DNA of 64,000 nucleotides from Bryobacterales bacterium F-183 (lineage in GTDB: Bacteria > Acidobacteriota > Terriglobia > Bryobacterales > Bryobacteraceae), in NCBI GenBank assembly GCA_016865505.2, contig AP025252.1:3906001-3970000 (forward strand). The letters run 5' to 3'. The position numbers were made by a program, and so were the translations under genes. A model generated the notes under the pieces. It was not told the origin of the DNA, searched no databases, and saw only the letters and a list, made by a program, of their open reading frames with translations. This document shows positions 48,559-57,764 of the stretch, in pieces; within the stretch, counting starts at the first letter, position 1; each line of letters begins with the position of its first letter.

Positions 48559-50781
48559 ATGGAAGTTCCCAGCGTAGCCGCTTCCGAAATCGCTGCCTCG
48601 GCCCCCGCCGCCACACCGGACCTCGAGTTCCAAAAACTCGTCGAGGCCGTCCAGAAGCTACGCCCATCCGAGGACACCGCTCCTCTCATCAAGGCCTACC
48701 ACTTCGCCAAGCGCCTTCACGAAGGCCAGTTTCGCAAGAGCGGCGAGCCGTACCTCATGCACCCCATCGCCGTCTGCGAGATCCTTGCCGACGCGCAGAT
48801 GGACATGGTCTGCCTATGCACCGGCATGCTGCACGACGTCGTCGAGGACACTCCAACCCCCATCGACGAGATCGCCAAGGAGTTCGGTCCTGAGGTCGCT
48901 CGCTGCGTCGACGGCGTCACCAAGCTCAGCAAAGTGGACTTCTACTCGGTCGAGCAGCGCCAGGCGGAAAGCGTCCGCAAGATGCTCCTCGCCATGGTCA
49001 CCGACATCCGCGTGATCCTGGTCAAGTTCGCCGACCGTCTCCACAACATGCGAACCTTGTTCGCCCTGTCGCCCGAAAAGCAGAAGCGCATCGCCACAGA
49101 AACCATCGAGATCTACGCGCCCCTCGCGCACCGCCTCGGTATGGGTAAGATCCGCGCCGAACTCGAGGATCTCGCCTTCCGCTACGTTGACCCCGACGCA
49201 GCGCAAGAACTCGTCCGCGAGATTGAATCGAAGCGCGCCGCCAACGAACAGTACCTTGCCGAGGTCGTCCGCGTGGTCGAGGCTGGCCTCCGCCGCGACC
49301 AGATCCCGGCCCGCGTCCAAAGCCGCGTCAAGCGCGCCTATTCGGTCTACCTCAAGCTCAAGCGTCAGAAGATCGGCATCGACCAGGTGTACGATCTCCT
49401 AGCTGTCCGCATCATCACGGACAGCGTCAAGCACTGCTACGCCGCCCTTGGCGTCATCCACAACGAATGGCACCCGATCCCCGGTAGAATCAAAGACTTC
49501 ATCGCAATACCTCGTCCAAATCTTTACCAGTCGCTCCACACCTCGGTCATCGGGCCTGGCGGCCTGAACGTCGAAATCCAGATCCGTACCGAAGAGATGC
49601 ATCGCATCGCGGAGGAGGGAATCGCCGCCCACTGGAAGTATAAGGAAGGGCGCAGCGGTGCAGGCGGCGCGGAAGAACAGCGCATCGCCTGGCTCCGCTC
49701 ACTGGTCGAATGGCAACGCGACATGCGCGACTCTTCGGAGTTCATGTCAACGTTGAAGATTGACCTGTATCCAGAAGAAGTCTATACCTTTACGCCGCAA
49801 GGAAAGGTCATCGTCCTCCCCCGTGAGGCGACCCCCATCGACTTCGCCTACGAGGTCCACTCCAACGTCGGCAACGAGTGTGTTGGGGCGAAAGTCAACG
49901 GCCGCATCGTACCTCTCAAGTATCAGTTGAAGAACGGCGACGTGGTCGAGATCCTCCGCCAGAACGGCCACCTGCCTAGCAAGGACTGGCTCGCCGTCGT
50001 CAAGACGTCCAAAGCGCGCAACAAGATCAAGCACGTCATCAATACGACGGAGCGCGCCAAGGCGATCGAGATCGGTGAAAAGTACCTGGAGCGAGAGGCT
50101 CGCCGCCTCGGAGCCTCCCTCAGCCGCTTCGGCAAGGCGGACCTCGAAGCCGTCGCCAACGACTACGGCTTCACCAAGATGGAGGACCTCCACGCCGCCC
50201 TCGGCTACGGCAAGTACTCCGCCCGCCAAGTCCTGCTCAAGCTCAATCCCGACCTCGAGCGCTCGGAACCTCAGCAGGAAGCCCCGGCCCCCAAGCCACA
50301 GCAACCGCTCCCAGCCGGCGCCAACGAGGATTTAACCATCAAAGTCAGCGGCGCAGACGACCTTCTGCTCTACCGCGCCAAGTGCTGCAACCCAATCCGT
50401 GGCGACTCCATCGTCGGCTTCGTGACGCGCGGAAAAGGCATTGCAGTTCATAGTGTTAACTGCACAAATGTAACGAACTTGATGTACGAGCCCGAGCGCC
50501 GTATCGAGGTCGAATGGGCCCGCGCCGCCCAGGAATCGTTCGCGGTGAAGTTGATGATCTACACCGACGACCGCCCGGGCATGTTGTCGAACGTCACCAC
50601 CGTACTCTATGACGAAAACGCCAACATCAAGACCCTGGAAGCGCGTCCCGACCCCACCCGGCAGGACGATAGCGCTGTCATCGACACCACAGTAGAAGTG
50701 AAAGACAAGAAGCAGCTTGACCGCATTCTCTCCGCCGTCCGTCGTATTTCCGGCGTCCGTGATGTAGAGCGGTCCACCTAG
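48559..50781 (+). CDS. RelA/SpoT bifunctional (p)ppGpp synthetase/hydrolase
   Basis: 740 aa with domains in order: HD hydrolase (RKSGEPYLMHPIAV, GMLHDVVEDT; about 55-210), synthetase (RRDQIPARVQSRVKRAYSVYLKLKRQ, YDLLAVRII, PNLYQSLHTSVIGPGGLNVEIQIRT; about 240-360), TGS (VYTFTPQGKVIVLPREATPIDFAYEVH; about 405-465) and C-terminal ACT (VKLMIYTDDRPGMLSNVTT; about 660-740). The HD residues look intact, so it is probably a Rel-type bifunctional enzyme. No Shine-Dalgarno site is seen; TACACT (48530-48535) may be the -10. Confidence 0.95.
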   Translation: MEVPSVAASEIAASAPAATPDLEFQKLVEAVQKLRPSEDTAPLIKAYHFAKRLHEGQFRKSGEPYLMHPIAVCEILADAQMDMVCLCTGMLHDVVEDTPTPIDEIAKEFGPEVARCVDGVTKLSKVDFYSVEQRQAESVRKMLLAMVTDIRVILVKFADRLHNMRTLFALSPEKQKRIATETIEIYAPLAHRLGMGKIRAELEDLAFRYVDPDAAQELVREIESKRAANEQYLAEVVRVVEAGLRRDQIPARVQSRVKRAYSVYLKLKRQKIGIDQVYDLLAVRIITDSVKHCYAALGVIHNEWHPIPGRIKDFIAIPRPNLYQSLHTSVIGPGGLNVEIQIRTEEMHRIAEEGIAAHWKYKEGRSGAGGAEEQRIAWLRSLVEWQRDMRDSSEFMSTLKIDLYPEEVYTFTPQGKVIVLPREATPIDFAYEVHSNVGNECVGAKVNGRIVPLKYQLKNGDVVEILRQNGHLPSKDWLAVVKTSKARNKIKHVINTTERAKAIEIGEKYLEREARRLGASLSRFGKADLEAVANDYGFTKMEDLHAALGYGKYSARQVLLKLNPDLERSEPQQEAPAPKPQQPLPAGANEDLTIKVSGADDLLLYRAKCCNPIRGDSIVGFVTRGKGIAVHSVNCTNVTNLMYEPERRIEVEWARAAQESFAVKLMIYTDDRPGMLSNVTTVLYDENANIKTLEARPDPTRQDDSAVIDTTVEVKDKKQLDRILSAVRRISGVRDVERST

Positions 50782-50787
50782 CAAACG

Positions 50788-51147
50788 ATGAACACACATA
50801 CGGCATCCGACCCGCAACACATCGCCATCTCCAAGTCCCGCGGCATCAAAATCGACTGGGCCGACGGACACCGTTCCGACTATCCGCTTGCCCTCCTGCG
50901 CGACAACTGCCCCTGCGCATCCTGTACCGGTTCCGAAGGGGGCGTCCCCCAAAAGACCAACTACATGAACGAGGACAAGAACCCGTTCCAGATGTACAAG
51001 CCGCGCCTGAAAATGGAGAATTGTGAAGAGGTTGGCGAGTATGCCTTAAGGATTTACTGGAACGATGGCCACGCCACCGGAATCTACTCGTTCCGCCATC
51101 TCCGCAACCTCTGCCCCTGCCCGGCGTGTACCTCAACCAAACAGTAG
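50788..51147 (+). CDS. DUF971 / gamma-butyrobetaine-hydroxylase-like N-terminal domain protein
   Basis: 119 aa. The domain pattern KIDWADGHRSDYPLALLRDNCPC...C and the C-terminal IYWNDGHATGIYSFRHLRNLCPCPAC are typical. The two Cys clusters (NCPCASC and LCPCPAC) probably bind a metal. Stand-alone DUF971 proteins of this size have been linked to iron-sulfur assembly in some bacteria; that role is not shown here. It is 6 bases after rel and overlaps the convergent PhzF gene by 15 bases. Confidence 0.88.
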   Translation: MNTHTASDPQHIAISKSRGIKIDWADGHRSDYPLALLRDNCPCASCTGSEGGVPQKTNYMNEDKNPFQMYKPRLKMENCEEVGEYALRIYWNDGHATGIYSFRHLRNLCPCPACTSTKQ

Positions 51148-52050
51148 CGAGCCTTCCATCGCCTTGACACAGTACCCGCCGACCCGGATATTCCGCAGCC
51201 CATCGGCGGAAACGTAGATCTGGCTGGGCCGCCCGATCTCGGTGCCCTGTTCGATCAGCACCCGTTCGTTCGGCTTGGCGATGCCATTCCGGACCAGGTA
51301 CGCCGCTGCCGGACCGGCCGCCGCCCCAGTCGCCGGATCGTCTCCGCCGCGAGTTGGCTTCCGGGCGTGCACCCGAGCCTGTTTGTTCAGTACCTCGCGA
51401 GTCAGCAGATAGAACCCTCGCTGCCTGTCCCCATCGGCAAAGTACTGCGCCGCTGCCGGCCAATTCACCGCCGCCTTACCCAGGCTCACTAGCGACTTCA
51501 ACATCACGATTAAGTTCGGCCGCCCAGTCGACAGATTCTGAATGGGATAGGCAGTGTCAAAGTCGTCCAAAGACAGCCCCAGCAATGGAGCAATCGCCGC
51601 GACATCGTGCAACTCTGCGGCTACCGCATCCTGCTGCACCATCTCCCCATACCCGGACTTGTCGAACTCCACCGTAAACTCCCCGGCGTTCAACCGCAGT
51701 GTGATCTTGTCCTTCCCGGTATGAGCCCGCAATACCGCCGCCGTACCCAACGTTGGATGCCCAGCAAACGGCAGTTCCTGCTCCCGGGTAAAGATCCGGA
51801 CCCGGTGCCCGGGTTCCTTGGGGAAGATAAAGGTGGTCTCAGAGAGGTTGGTTTCCCGGGCAATCGCCAGCATTTGGGCGTCCGTGAAGCCGGTCGCGTC
51901 CAAGAAGACGGCTAGGGGATTTCCGGTGAGTCGCGTTTGCGTGAACACGTCCCACTGCTCATAGAAGCGCTTGGCAGGCGCGGTAGCCGCAGATGCAGAG
52001 GCAGCAGCGGCAAGGGTGGTAGAGATCACGGTACGGCGAGAGGGCGGCAT
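51133..52050 (-). CDS. PhzF-family epimerase/isomerase with Tat-like signal
   Basis: 305 aa. The PhzF fold markers are GNPLAVFLDA, ETNLSETTFI (with the catalytic Glu), LPFAGHPTLGTAA and GDDPATGAAAGPAAAYL. It starts with a twin-arginine-type signal (PSRRTVISTTLAAAASASAA). Known PhzF enzymes are cytosolic, cofactor-free isomerases, so export would be unusual. Last gene of the run from yebC, 13 bases after the lipoprotein gene start. Substrate unknown. Confidence 0.85.
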   Translation of the reverse strand: MPPSRRTVISTTLAAAASASAATAPAKRFYEQWDVFTQTRLTGNPLAVFLDATGFTDAQMLAIARETNLSETTFIFPKEPGHRVRIFTREQELPFAGHPTLGTAAVLRAHTGKDKITLRLNAGEFTVEFDKSGYGEMVQQDAVAAELHDVAAIAPLLGLSLDDFDTAYPIQNLSTGRPNLIVMLKSLVSLGKAAVNWPAAAQYFADGDRQRGFYLLTREVLNKQARVHARKPTRGGDDPATGAAAGPAAAYLVRNGIAKPNERVLIEQGTEIGRPSQIYVSADGLRNIRVGGYCVKAMEGSLLFG

Positions 52051-52063
52051 TCCCTACAGGCTA

Positions 52064-52489
52064 CTACTGTAGGCAGGCGGCTGTGGGTGCGGCATCCGCC
52101 GCCTGGTGTACGGTGGCGATGCTCGCATCAGCCTCGCTCAGTCGCGCGGTGACGCACGCTTGATCTGCAGACACCTTCGCGATGGTGGTGGGCGATCCGC
52201 CCAGAATCACCGCTACCGGCGTATCACCAGAGGTCCGCCATTCGGCTTGCCGAGGAGTGGGCGCTACAGATGTCAGCGGAAAGCGACGTCCCGACGGCGC
52301 CACCAACTCGACACTAGATCCCGCCACCGCCAGTTGAAATCCGCCGACGCCGGGGCAGAGAAGGTTCGGGCATTTTTCGGGACTCAGGCTGGTGAACACA
52401 CTGCCGTTGGCAGCCTTGGGTTTCTCTGCCGTTTGGCAGCCTCCCAACGCGACCAGCAACGATGCCACACCAGCCCGAATCCAAGACAT
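52064..52489 (-). CDS. Small lipoprotein of unknown function
   Basis: 141 aa. The signal MSWIRAGVASLLVALGGC ends in a lipobox-like LGGC with the Cys at residue 18. The mature part is short, with two more cysteine pairs (KCPNLLC; QAC...AAC) and no known domain. It follows tpiA by one base on the minus strand. Confidence 0.65.
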   Translation of the reverse strand: MSWIRAGVASLLVALGGCQTAEKPKAANGSVFTSLSPEKCPNLLCPGVGGFQLAVAGSSVELVAPSGRRFPLTSVAPTPRQAEWRTSGDTPVAVILGGSPTTIAKVSADQACVTARLSEADASIATVHQAADAAPTAACLQ

Positions 52490-52490
52490 T

Positions 52491-53243
52491 TTAGAAGTTC
52501 ACAATCGACGCAAACGAACCGGCTTCGAGGCTCGCGCCGCCCACAAGCGCACCGTCGATCTCCGGTTGCGCCATCAGACCCTTCACGTTATCCGGCTTCA
52601 CCGAACCGCCGTACAGGATCCGGATCGCCGCGCCGGCGTCCGCGCCGAACTTGGCCGACACGAGTCCGCGCAACACCCGATGCGCGTCCGCCGCCATTTC
52701 CGGGGTCGCCGTCTTGCCGGTGCCGATGGCCCAAACCGGCTCATACGCGATCACGATCTTCGCAAACTGCTCCGCCGTCAGCCCGGCGATGCCGCCGTCA
52801 AACTGGGTCCGCAGCACGGCTTCCGTCTCGCCAGCCTCGCGCTCGGCCAGCATTTCGCCCACGCACACGATCGGCTTCAGCCCGGCTTCCAGCGCCGCTA
52901 CCGTACGCTTCAGCACCGTCTCATCGGTCTCGCCAAAGTACTGGCGGCGTTCGCTGTGGCCGATGATTACCCATTCGGCACCGCTGGCCTTCAGCATCGG
53001 ACCGGAAATTTCGCCGGTAAACGCGCCTTCCTTGGCCCAGTACAGGTTCTGGCCGCCCACTTCTACGCGGCTTCCCTTTGTGGCTTCCACCGCTGCGGCG
53101 ATGTTCACAAACGGCGGGTTGATCACGATCTCACAGTGCGTGGCGCCGGAGACGAGCGGCAGGAACTTTTCAAAAAAGGCCTTGGTTTCGGCGGGCGTCT
53201 TGTACATCTTCCAGTTGCCGGCCATCACAGGTTTGCGGGTCAT
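52491..53243 (-). CDS. tpiA: Triosephosphate isomerase TpiA
   Basis: 250 aa. Catalytic Lys in AGNWKM, His in IIGHSERRQYFGE, and Glu in AYEPVWAIGTG are all present, with the YGGSVKPDN phosphate-binding end. It interconverts DHAP and glyceraldehyde-3-phosphate. Its ATG overlaps the deoB stop by ATGA. Confidence 0.97.
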   Translation of the reverse strand: MTRKPVMAGNWKMYKTPAETKAFFEKFLPLVSGATHCEIVINPPFVNIAAAVEATKGSRVEVGGQNLYWAKEGAFTGEISGPMLKASGAEWVIIGHSERRQYFGETDETVLKRTVAALEAGLKPIVCVGEMLAEREAGETEAVLRTQFDGGIAGLTAEQFAKIVIAYEPVWAIGTGKTATPEMAADAHRVLRGLVSAKFGADAGAAIRILYGGSVKPDNVKGLMAQPEIDGALVGGASLEAGSFASIVNF

Positions 53244-54421
53244 AGGATTTGAGATAAGAAACTGGTTCCGTTGGGGATTGGGTTAGCGCCAAAGTTGTCG
53301 GCTACGGTCTGCCCGATGTCCGACAAACTGGCGCGGATTTCAAGGTCGACGTCGCGGCGCGCGCGTGGTCCATACACCAACAGCGGCACGTACTCGCGCG
53401 AGTGGTCGGTGGATTTCGTGGTCGGGTCGCAGCCGTGATCCGCGGTAAGGATCACCAGATCGTCTTCCCGAAGCTTGGCATCGAGCGACGGCAGCCAGCG
53501 GTCGGCTTCCTCGAGCGCCTTGGCATAGCCTTCCACGTCGTTGCGATGCCCGAAGAGCGAATCAAAATCGACAAGGTTGGTGAAGACCAGACCGCGATCC
53601 AGATGGTCCAGCGCGTCGAGCGTCTTGGCCATGCCATCGGCGTTCGACTTCGTCTTTTCGTACTCGGTGATGCCGCGGCCCAGAAAGATATCGATGATCT
53701 TGCCGACGGACGATACCTTCACCTTCGCGGCCTGCAACTGGTCGAGCAGCATGCCCTGTGGCGGCGGGACGGCGTAATCCCTGCGGTTGGTGGTGCGCTG
53801 GAACTGCCCCGGCGACCCGATGAAGGGGCGGGCGATCACGCGGCCCACTTCAAATTTGCCACGCAGAATATCGCGCGCGGCCTCGCACATCTTGTACAGC
53901 TCCCACAGCGGGATCACTTCCTCATGCGCGGCAATCTGGAACACCGAATCGGCCGACGTATAGACGATGGGCGAACCCGTCCGCATGTGCTCTTCGCCCA
54001 GTTCGGCCATGATCTCGGTTCCAGAAGCGGGCTTGTTGCCGAGCGACCCGCGCGAGATGCGCTCGTGGAACGCGTCCATCACTTCCGGCGGAAAACCATC
54101 CGGAAACAGCGGAAATGGCTTGTCCAGATGGATGCCCACCATTTCCCAATGGCCGGTGGTGGTGTCTTTACCGGGGGACGCCAGAGCACAGCGTCCATAA
54201 GCGCCAGCAGGCTCAGCTACAGGACCAATGCCTTCCAATGGCTTGATGTTGCCAAGGCCTTTCGACGCCAGATTGGGCAGATGCAGCGGACGTAGCCGCG
54301 CGATGTTGCCCAGGGTGTCGCTGCCGGGCTCGTCGAAATAGTCAGCAAAATCGGGCATCGCGCCGATGCCGACGCTATCGAGCACCACCCAAATGATGCG
54401 GGAAAAAGGACCCTGGTTCAT
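53240..54421 (-). CDS. deoB: Phosphopentomutase DeoB
   Basis: 393 aa, the standard length. Metal-binding residues appear in IWVVLDSVGIGAMPD, GKDTTTGHWEM (phosphothreonine region) and ILTADHGCDPTTKSTDHSRE. It converts (deoxy)ribose-1-phosphate to the 5-phosphate in nucleoside salvage. It overlaps both neighbours by four bases. Purine salvage next to tpiA makes metabolic sense, since its product feeds the triose pool. Confidence 0.96.
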   Translation of the reverse strand: MNQGPFSRIIWVVLDSVGIGAMPDFADYFDEPGSDTLGNIARLRPLHLPNLASKGLGNIKPLEGIGPVAEPAGAYGRCALASPGKDTTTGHWEMVGIHLDKPFPLFPDGFPPEVMDAFHERISRGSLGNKPASGTEIMAELGEEHMRTGSPIVYTSADSVFQIAAHEEVIPLWELYKMCEAARDILRGKFEVGRVIARPFIGSPGQFQRTTNRRDYAVPPPQGMLLDQLQAAKVKVSSVGKIIDIFLGRGITEYEKTKSNADGMAKTLDALDHLDRGLVFTNLVDFDSLFGHRNDVEGYAKALEEADRWLPSLDAKLREDDLVILTADHGCDPTTKSTDHSREYVPLLVYGPRARRDVDLEIRASLSDIGQTVADNFGANPIPNGTSFLSQIL

Positions 54422-55677
54422 GGCTTCAGTGCGCCTTCAATACGCGCGGACAGCATGTCCACAAAACGCTCCGGGATGTAGCCGTTTAACCGGCTGGCCA
54501 GCTGTCCGTTCTTGTCAAACACGATGGTAGTGGGGATGTTCTCGACGCGCAGGGCGCGCGACAAGCCGTCCTCAAAGTACACAGACTTGTTCCACTTCTG
54601 CTCTGCCAAAAACGGCTTGACCAAACCCTGGTCTTCGTCCGTGTTGATGGCCAGAAACACCACGTCCTTGCGATCTTTGAACCGATCCTTCACCTGCTCG
54701 TACAAGGGATATTGGCCACGGCACGGGCCGCACCAGGTGGCCCAAAAGTCGAGCACCACAACCTTACCGCGCAAGGTTTTCAGGTCCAGCTTGTCGCCGT
54801 TCACGCCAGAAAGCGTGTACTCCATGGGGTTCGCCGCATCGCGATTGGGGTCGAGTTGCCGCAGCACCTTGCGCTTCTCGGCAACCAGAGCGGCCATACG
54901 GTCATAAGCAGGCAGAAGCAGTTCCGCCATGCCCGCTTCAGAGCCCTTGGACTTCACCCAGTTCTCACCCATCAGCTTACGGTCCAGTTCGCGCTCCGCA
55001 TCCGTGGCGCGGACATCCGGAACCATCAGCGCTTCGGCAAACGCCTTGGCGGCTTCGGCGGGCTGTCCGGCTTTGGACAACGCCAGCCCCAACTGGTTGG
55101 CCGCGATCTCAGACGGACTGTAGTCCATCGCTTTGCGGGCCGCCACGACGGCATCGGGGTGCTTTCCCAGGATGCCGAGCGCCCTCGATTGCAGCACCAG
55201 GCTACGGCACAAGCCGCGATCCACTTCGTCACGACGGCGCGCTGCGTCCTTCGGATTTGCCATCGCCTCTTTGTCGATCTGCAGGACGAGCTCTTCAAAC
55301 TGCTTGGTGTACCGCAGCGCCTTCTGCGCCATCTCCTGCGTGATGTTCTTCGACGAGAGCAGGGCATTGGCGACGCGGTCCAGAATCTGCAGGTCCACCT
55401 CGCGTTCGAGCACCCGGTCACCCCAGTAAATGGTGCGCGCGTCATCCTTGAGGTCGATCGCGGACTTGGCCGCCGCTTTTTCGATCTCAGCCTTGCGGGG
55501 GGAGTTGGGGAACTTGTTGAGGTGGATCTCAAACGCCCGCAGCATTTCCACCGGTGAACCGTTGGTCTCGCTTAAGACCGATCGCAGATGATCTTCTTCT
55601 GCGGTAATCTCCGTGTTCATGGGGGTGGGCTGTTGCTGTGCCACCCACAGGAACGACGCTAGGACAAGAGCGGTCAC
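54418..55677 (-). CDS. TlpA-like thioredoxin-fold protein with helical repeat N-terminus
   Basis: 419 aa. A short hydrophobic N-terminus (ALVLASFLWVAQ) suggests export. Residues about 25-270 are helical, TPR-like (AVVAARKAMDYSPSEIAANQLGLALSKAGQPAEAAKAFAEAL). The C-terminal thioredoxin domain has the CxxC in VVVLDFWATWCGPCR and the cis-Pro in VENIPTTIVFD. A periplasmic thiol-disulfide role is likely. Confidence 0.87.
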   Translation of the reverse strand: MTALVLASFLWVAQQQPTPMNTEITAEEDHLRSVLSETNGSPVEMLRAFEIHLNKFPNSPRKAEIEKAAAKSAIDLKDDARTIYWGDRVLEREVDLQILDRVANALLSSKNITQEMAQKALRYTKQFEELVLQIDKEAMANPKDAARRRDEVDRGLCRSLVLQSRALGILGKHPDAVVAARKAMDYSPSEIAANQLGLALSKAGQPAEAAKAFAEALMVPDVRATDAERELDRKLMGENWVKSKGSEAGMAELLLPAYDRMAALVAEKRKVLRQLDPNRDAANPMEYTLSGVNGDKLDLKTLRGKVVVLDFWATWCGPCRGQYPLYEQVKDRFKDRKDVVFLAINTDEDQGLVKPFLAEQKWNKSVYFEDGLSRALRVENIPTTIVFDKNGQLASRLNGYIPERFVDMLSARIEGALKP

Positions 55678-55679
55678 TC

Positions 55680-56321
55680 CTATTGCGACCCCTTCGGTTG
55701 TGCAGGCGGCGGACCACCGGCGCGGATGAGGTCGCCCAACCCGGCCGCGCGTTCGCGCGCCATGTGCAGGTAGGACTCATTCTTGGCCACCCGGTCGAGC
55801 AACGGCAGAAACTGGTCAATCGCCACGATGCGCTTTTTGTCGTACGCGGCGTTGAACAGCAGCAACGCTTGGTTTACGCCCAGCTTGTCGTACTTTACGG
55901 CGCGCTCCAGCCGCAGGTAATGCTGCTCGGTCTCGGCCATTTTTTCCAGCCAATCCTGCATGGCCTTGCCGGCTTCGTCCATCGTGTAGTTGAACTTCAC
56001 TTCCTGTTTGACGGCGCCGTCTTCCCAGCGGAAGGTCTTGGTGCCCATAAAGGCGACTTTCAAGCCGCTTTCGAGCTCACGGTTGAAGTAGCCGCAGCGG
56101 GCTGCGGTGTCGAACACTTCTTTGGCTTCCTCGGGGGTCAACTGGAACTTGATCGGCCACTCGCTATCGGCCCCCTCTTTATAAACGCCTTTGCCGGAAG
56201 GTTCCACTTCCACCATCAGATGAGGAGGCGTCGAGCCGGGGAACTCGCGAATGAGCGTGAGCTTTTGCTGCGCGAACAACGAGGCACCCAGGAGCATCGC
56301 GAAGGTAATCGTGCGAATCAT
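55680..56321 (-). CDS. Secreted protein of unknown function
   Basis: 213 aa from ATG 56321, which starts a signal peptide ([18 protein letters not shown]). The mature part is a mixed alpha/beta domain ([38 protein letters not shown]) with a long helix near residues 115-160. It overlaps ruvC by ATGA and precedes the TlpA-like gene by 2 bases, so it may share an envelope role with it. Confidence 0.7.
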   Translation of the reverse strand: MIRTITFAMLLGASLFAQQKLTLIREFPGSTPPHLMVEVEPSGKGVYKEGADSEWPIKFQLTPEEAKEVFDTAARCGYFNRELESGLKVAFMGTKTFRWEDGAVKQEVKFNYTMDEAGKAMQDWLEKMAETEQHYLRLERAVKYDKLGVNQALLLFNAAYDKKRIVAIDQFLPLLDRVAKNESYLHMARERAAGLGDLIRAGGPPPAQPKGSQ

Positions 56322-56806
56322 CGAGCCACCACCGCTGTACCCATACGAGTGACGTGGCAGATGGCCACCGCGCAAGCGTCCGAGGCGTCTTCAGAAGCGA
56401 TGATCTCGCTCAACCCCAGCAATGACTTCACCATGAGTTGCACCTGCTGCTTTTCTGCGCGGCCATAACCGACCACGCTCATTTTTACTTCGAGCGGCGA
56501 ATATTCGCCCAATTCCAGGCCCGCCTCCGCCACCGCCAGCATCGCCACGCCGCGTACATGAGCGAGTTTTAGCGCGGACTTAGCGTTTTGCGCGAAAAAC
56601 ACATCCTCGACAGCGGCAAATTCCGGCCGGTGTTCGGCAAGGACACTGCGCAAACCCTTGGCGATGTCGCACAGGCGCAATGCCAGGTCCTGCCGGGGAT
56701 TGGTTTTGATCACCCCAGTCGCAACCAGCTTATGACGGCGGCCATCGCTTTCAATGACGCCGTAGCCGGTGCGCTCGGTTCCGCAATCAATCCCCAGAAC
56801 GCGCAA
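56318..56806 (-). CDS. ruvC: Holliday junction resolvase RuvC
   Basis: 162 aa. Catalytic acidic residues appear in [14 protein letters not shown] (Asp7), [10 protein letters not shown] and [13 protein letters not shown]. It cuts Holliday junctions with RuvAB; ruvA and ruvB are not in the window. It follows yebC by 6 bases, a common neighbour order. Confidence 0.95.
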   Translation of the reverse strand: MRVLGIDCGTERTGYGVIESDGRRHKLVATGVIKTNPRQDLALRLCDIAKGLRSVLAEHRPEFAAVEDVFFAQNAKSALKLAHVRGVAMLAVAEAGLELGEYSPLEVKMSVVGYGRAEKQQVQLMVKSLLGLSEIIASEDASDACAVAICHVTRMGTAVVAR

Positions 56807-56812
56807 AATGTG

Positions 56813-57562
56813 TTACCCGGCGAGTGCTTCGAGTTCGTCTTCGTCGATGTCGAAGTTGGAGAACACGTTTTGGACATCGTCGTGATCTTCCAGCGCTTCG
56901 GTCATCTTCAACATGCCCGCGGCATTCTTGCCTTCGAGCTTCATCAGGTTCTTGGGAACCATGGCGATGAGCGCGGAAACCGTCGGGATATTCGCCTTTT
57001 GTACGGCTTCGAGCACGCCGTGGTGCGCTTCCGGAGCGGAGAGGATCTGCCAGTTGCCGCCTTCGTCGGTGAGGTCGTCCGCGCCTGCTTCAAGCACCAG
57101 GTTCATCAACTGCTCTTCGGTGGCGTTTTCCTTCTCGATGAGGATTTGGCCCTTACGATCGAACATCCAGCCGACGCTGCCGAGTTCGCCCATGTTGCCG
57201 CCGTGCTTCGAAAACAGGTGGCGGATTTCGGCGACTGTGCGATTCTTATTGTCGGTAGCGACCATCACCATCACTGCCGCGCCGCCCGGACCGTAACCTT
57301 CGTAGGTGTACTCTTCGATGCTGCCGCCTTCGAGTTCGCCCGTACCGCGCTTGATGGCGCGCTGGATGTTATCGTTGGGCATCGAAACGCCGCGTGCAGC
57401 CACGATGGCGGTACGCAGGCGAGGGTTGGCATCCGGATCGCCGCCGCCGGTGCGTGCCGCGATCAGAATTTCCTTGATGATGTTGGTGAAGAGCTTGCCG
57501 CGTTTGGCGTCGAGGGCGGCTTTCTTGTGCTTAATTGTCGCCCATTTGGAGTGACCGGACAT
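56813..57562 (-). CDS. yebC: YebC/PmpR-family protein
   Basis: 249 aa. It begins with the hallmark SGHSKWATIKHKKAALDAKRGKLFT. GGGDPDANPRLRTAI and YEGYGPGGAA also match. Some family members bind DNA as regulators; others help translation through proline-rich stretches. ATG 57562 is used; a longer frame upstream lacks family similarity. It heads the downstream genes on the minus strand. Confidence 0.95.
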   Translation of the reverse strand: MSGHSKWATIKHKKAALDAKRGKLFTNIIKEILIAARTGGGDPDANPRLRTAIVAARGVSMPNDNIQRAIKRGTGELEGGSIEEYTYEGYGPGGAAVMVMVATDNKNRTVAEIRHLFSKHGGNMGELGSVGWMFDRKGQILIEKENATEEQLMNLVLEAGADDLTDEGGNWQILSAPEAHHGVLEAVQKANIPTVSALIAMVPKNLMKLEGKNAAGMLKMTEALEDHDDVQNVFSNFDIDEDELEALAG

Positions 57563-57660
57563 TGGGTCGTGGAACCTCGAAACGATGGAAAATTGGAGGC
57601 GGCACACTGCGCCCGCCAACAATACATCAGGATAGCATTTCAACTCGCAAACACATGCAA

Positions 57661-57698
57661 ACGGCGGCAGGTTCCGATGCAAATCGGTCTGCCGCCGT
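57661..57698 (-). terminator. Hairpin/terminator between the gene at 57765 and yebC
   Basis: A 10-base perfect stem ACGGCGGCAG (57661-57670) / CTGCCGCCGT (57689-57698), extended by an inner CCGAT/ATCGG stem with a GCAA loop. On the minus strand it is followed by TTGCATGTGTTTG, only moderately T-rich. It separates yebC from the upstream minus-strand gene. Confidence 0.6.
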
Positions 57699-57720
57699 GG
57701 TTTATTCGTCTGAGGTGTCG

Positions 57721-57756
57721 TACCCTCAGAGGGTATTTACGTACCCAAAATGGGTA
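57721..57756. repeat. Tandem pair of small hairpin repeats
   Basis: Two units of the form TACCC-loop-GGGTATTT: TACCCT-CAG-AGGGTA (57721-57735) and TACCC-AAAAT-GGGTA (57742-57756). Each is followed by TTT. They lie between the stop at 57765 and the larger hairpin and may form a composite termination or mRNA-end element. Confidence 0.55.
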
Positions 57757-57764
57757 TTTGCCGC

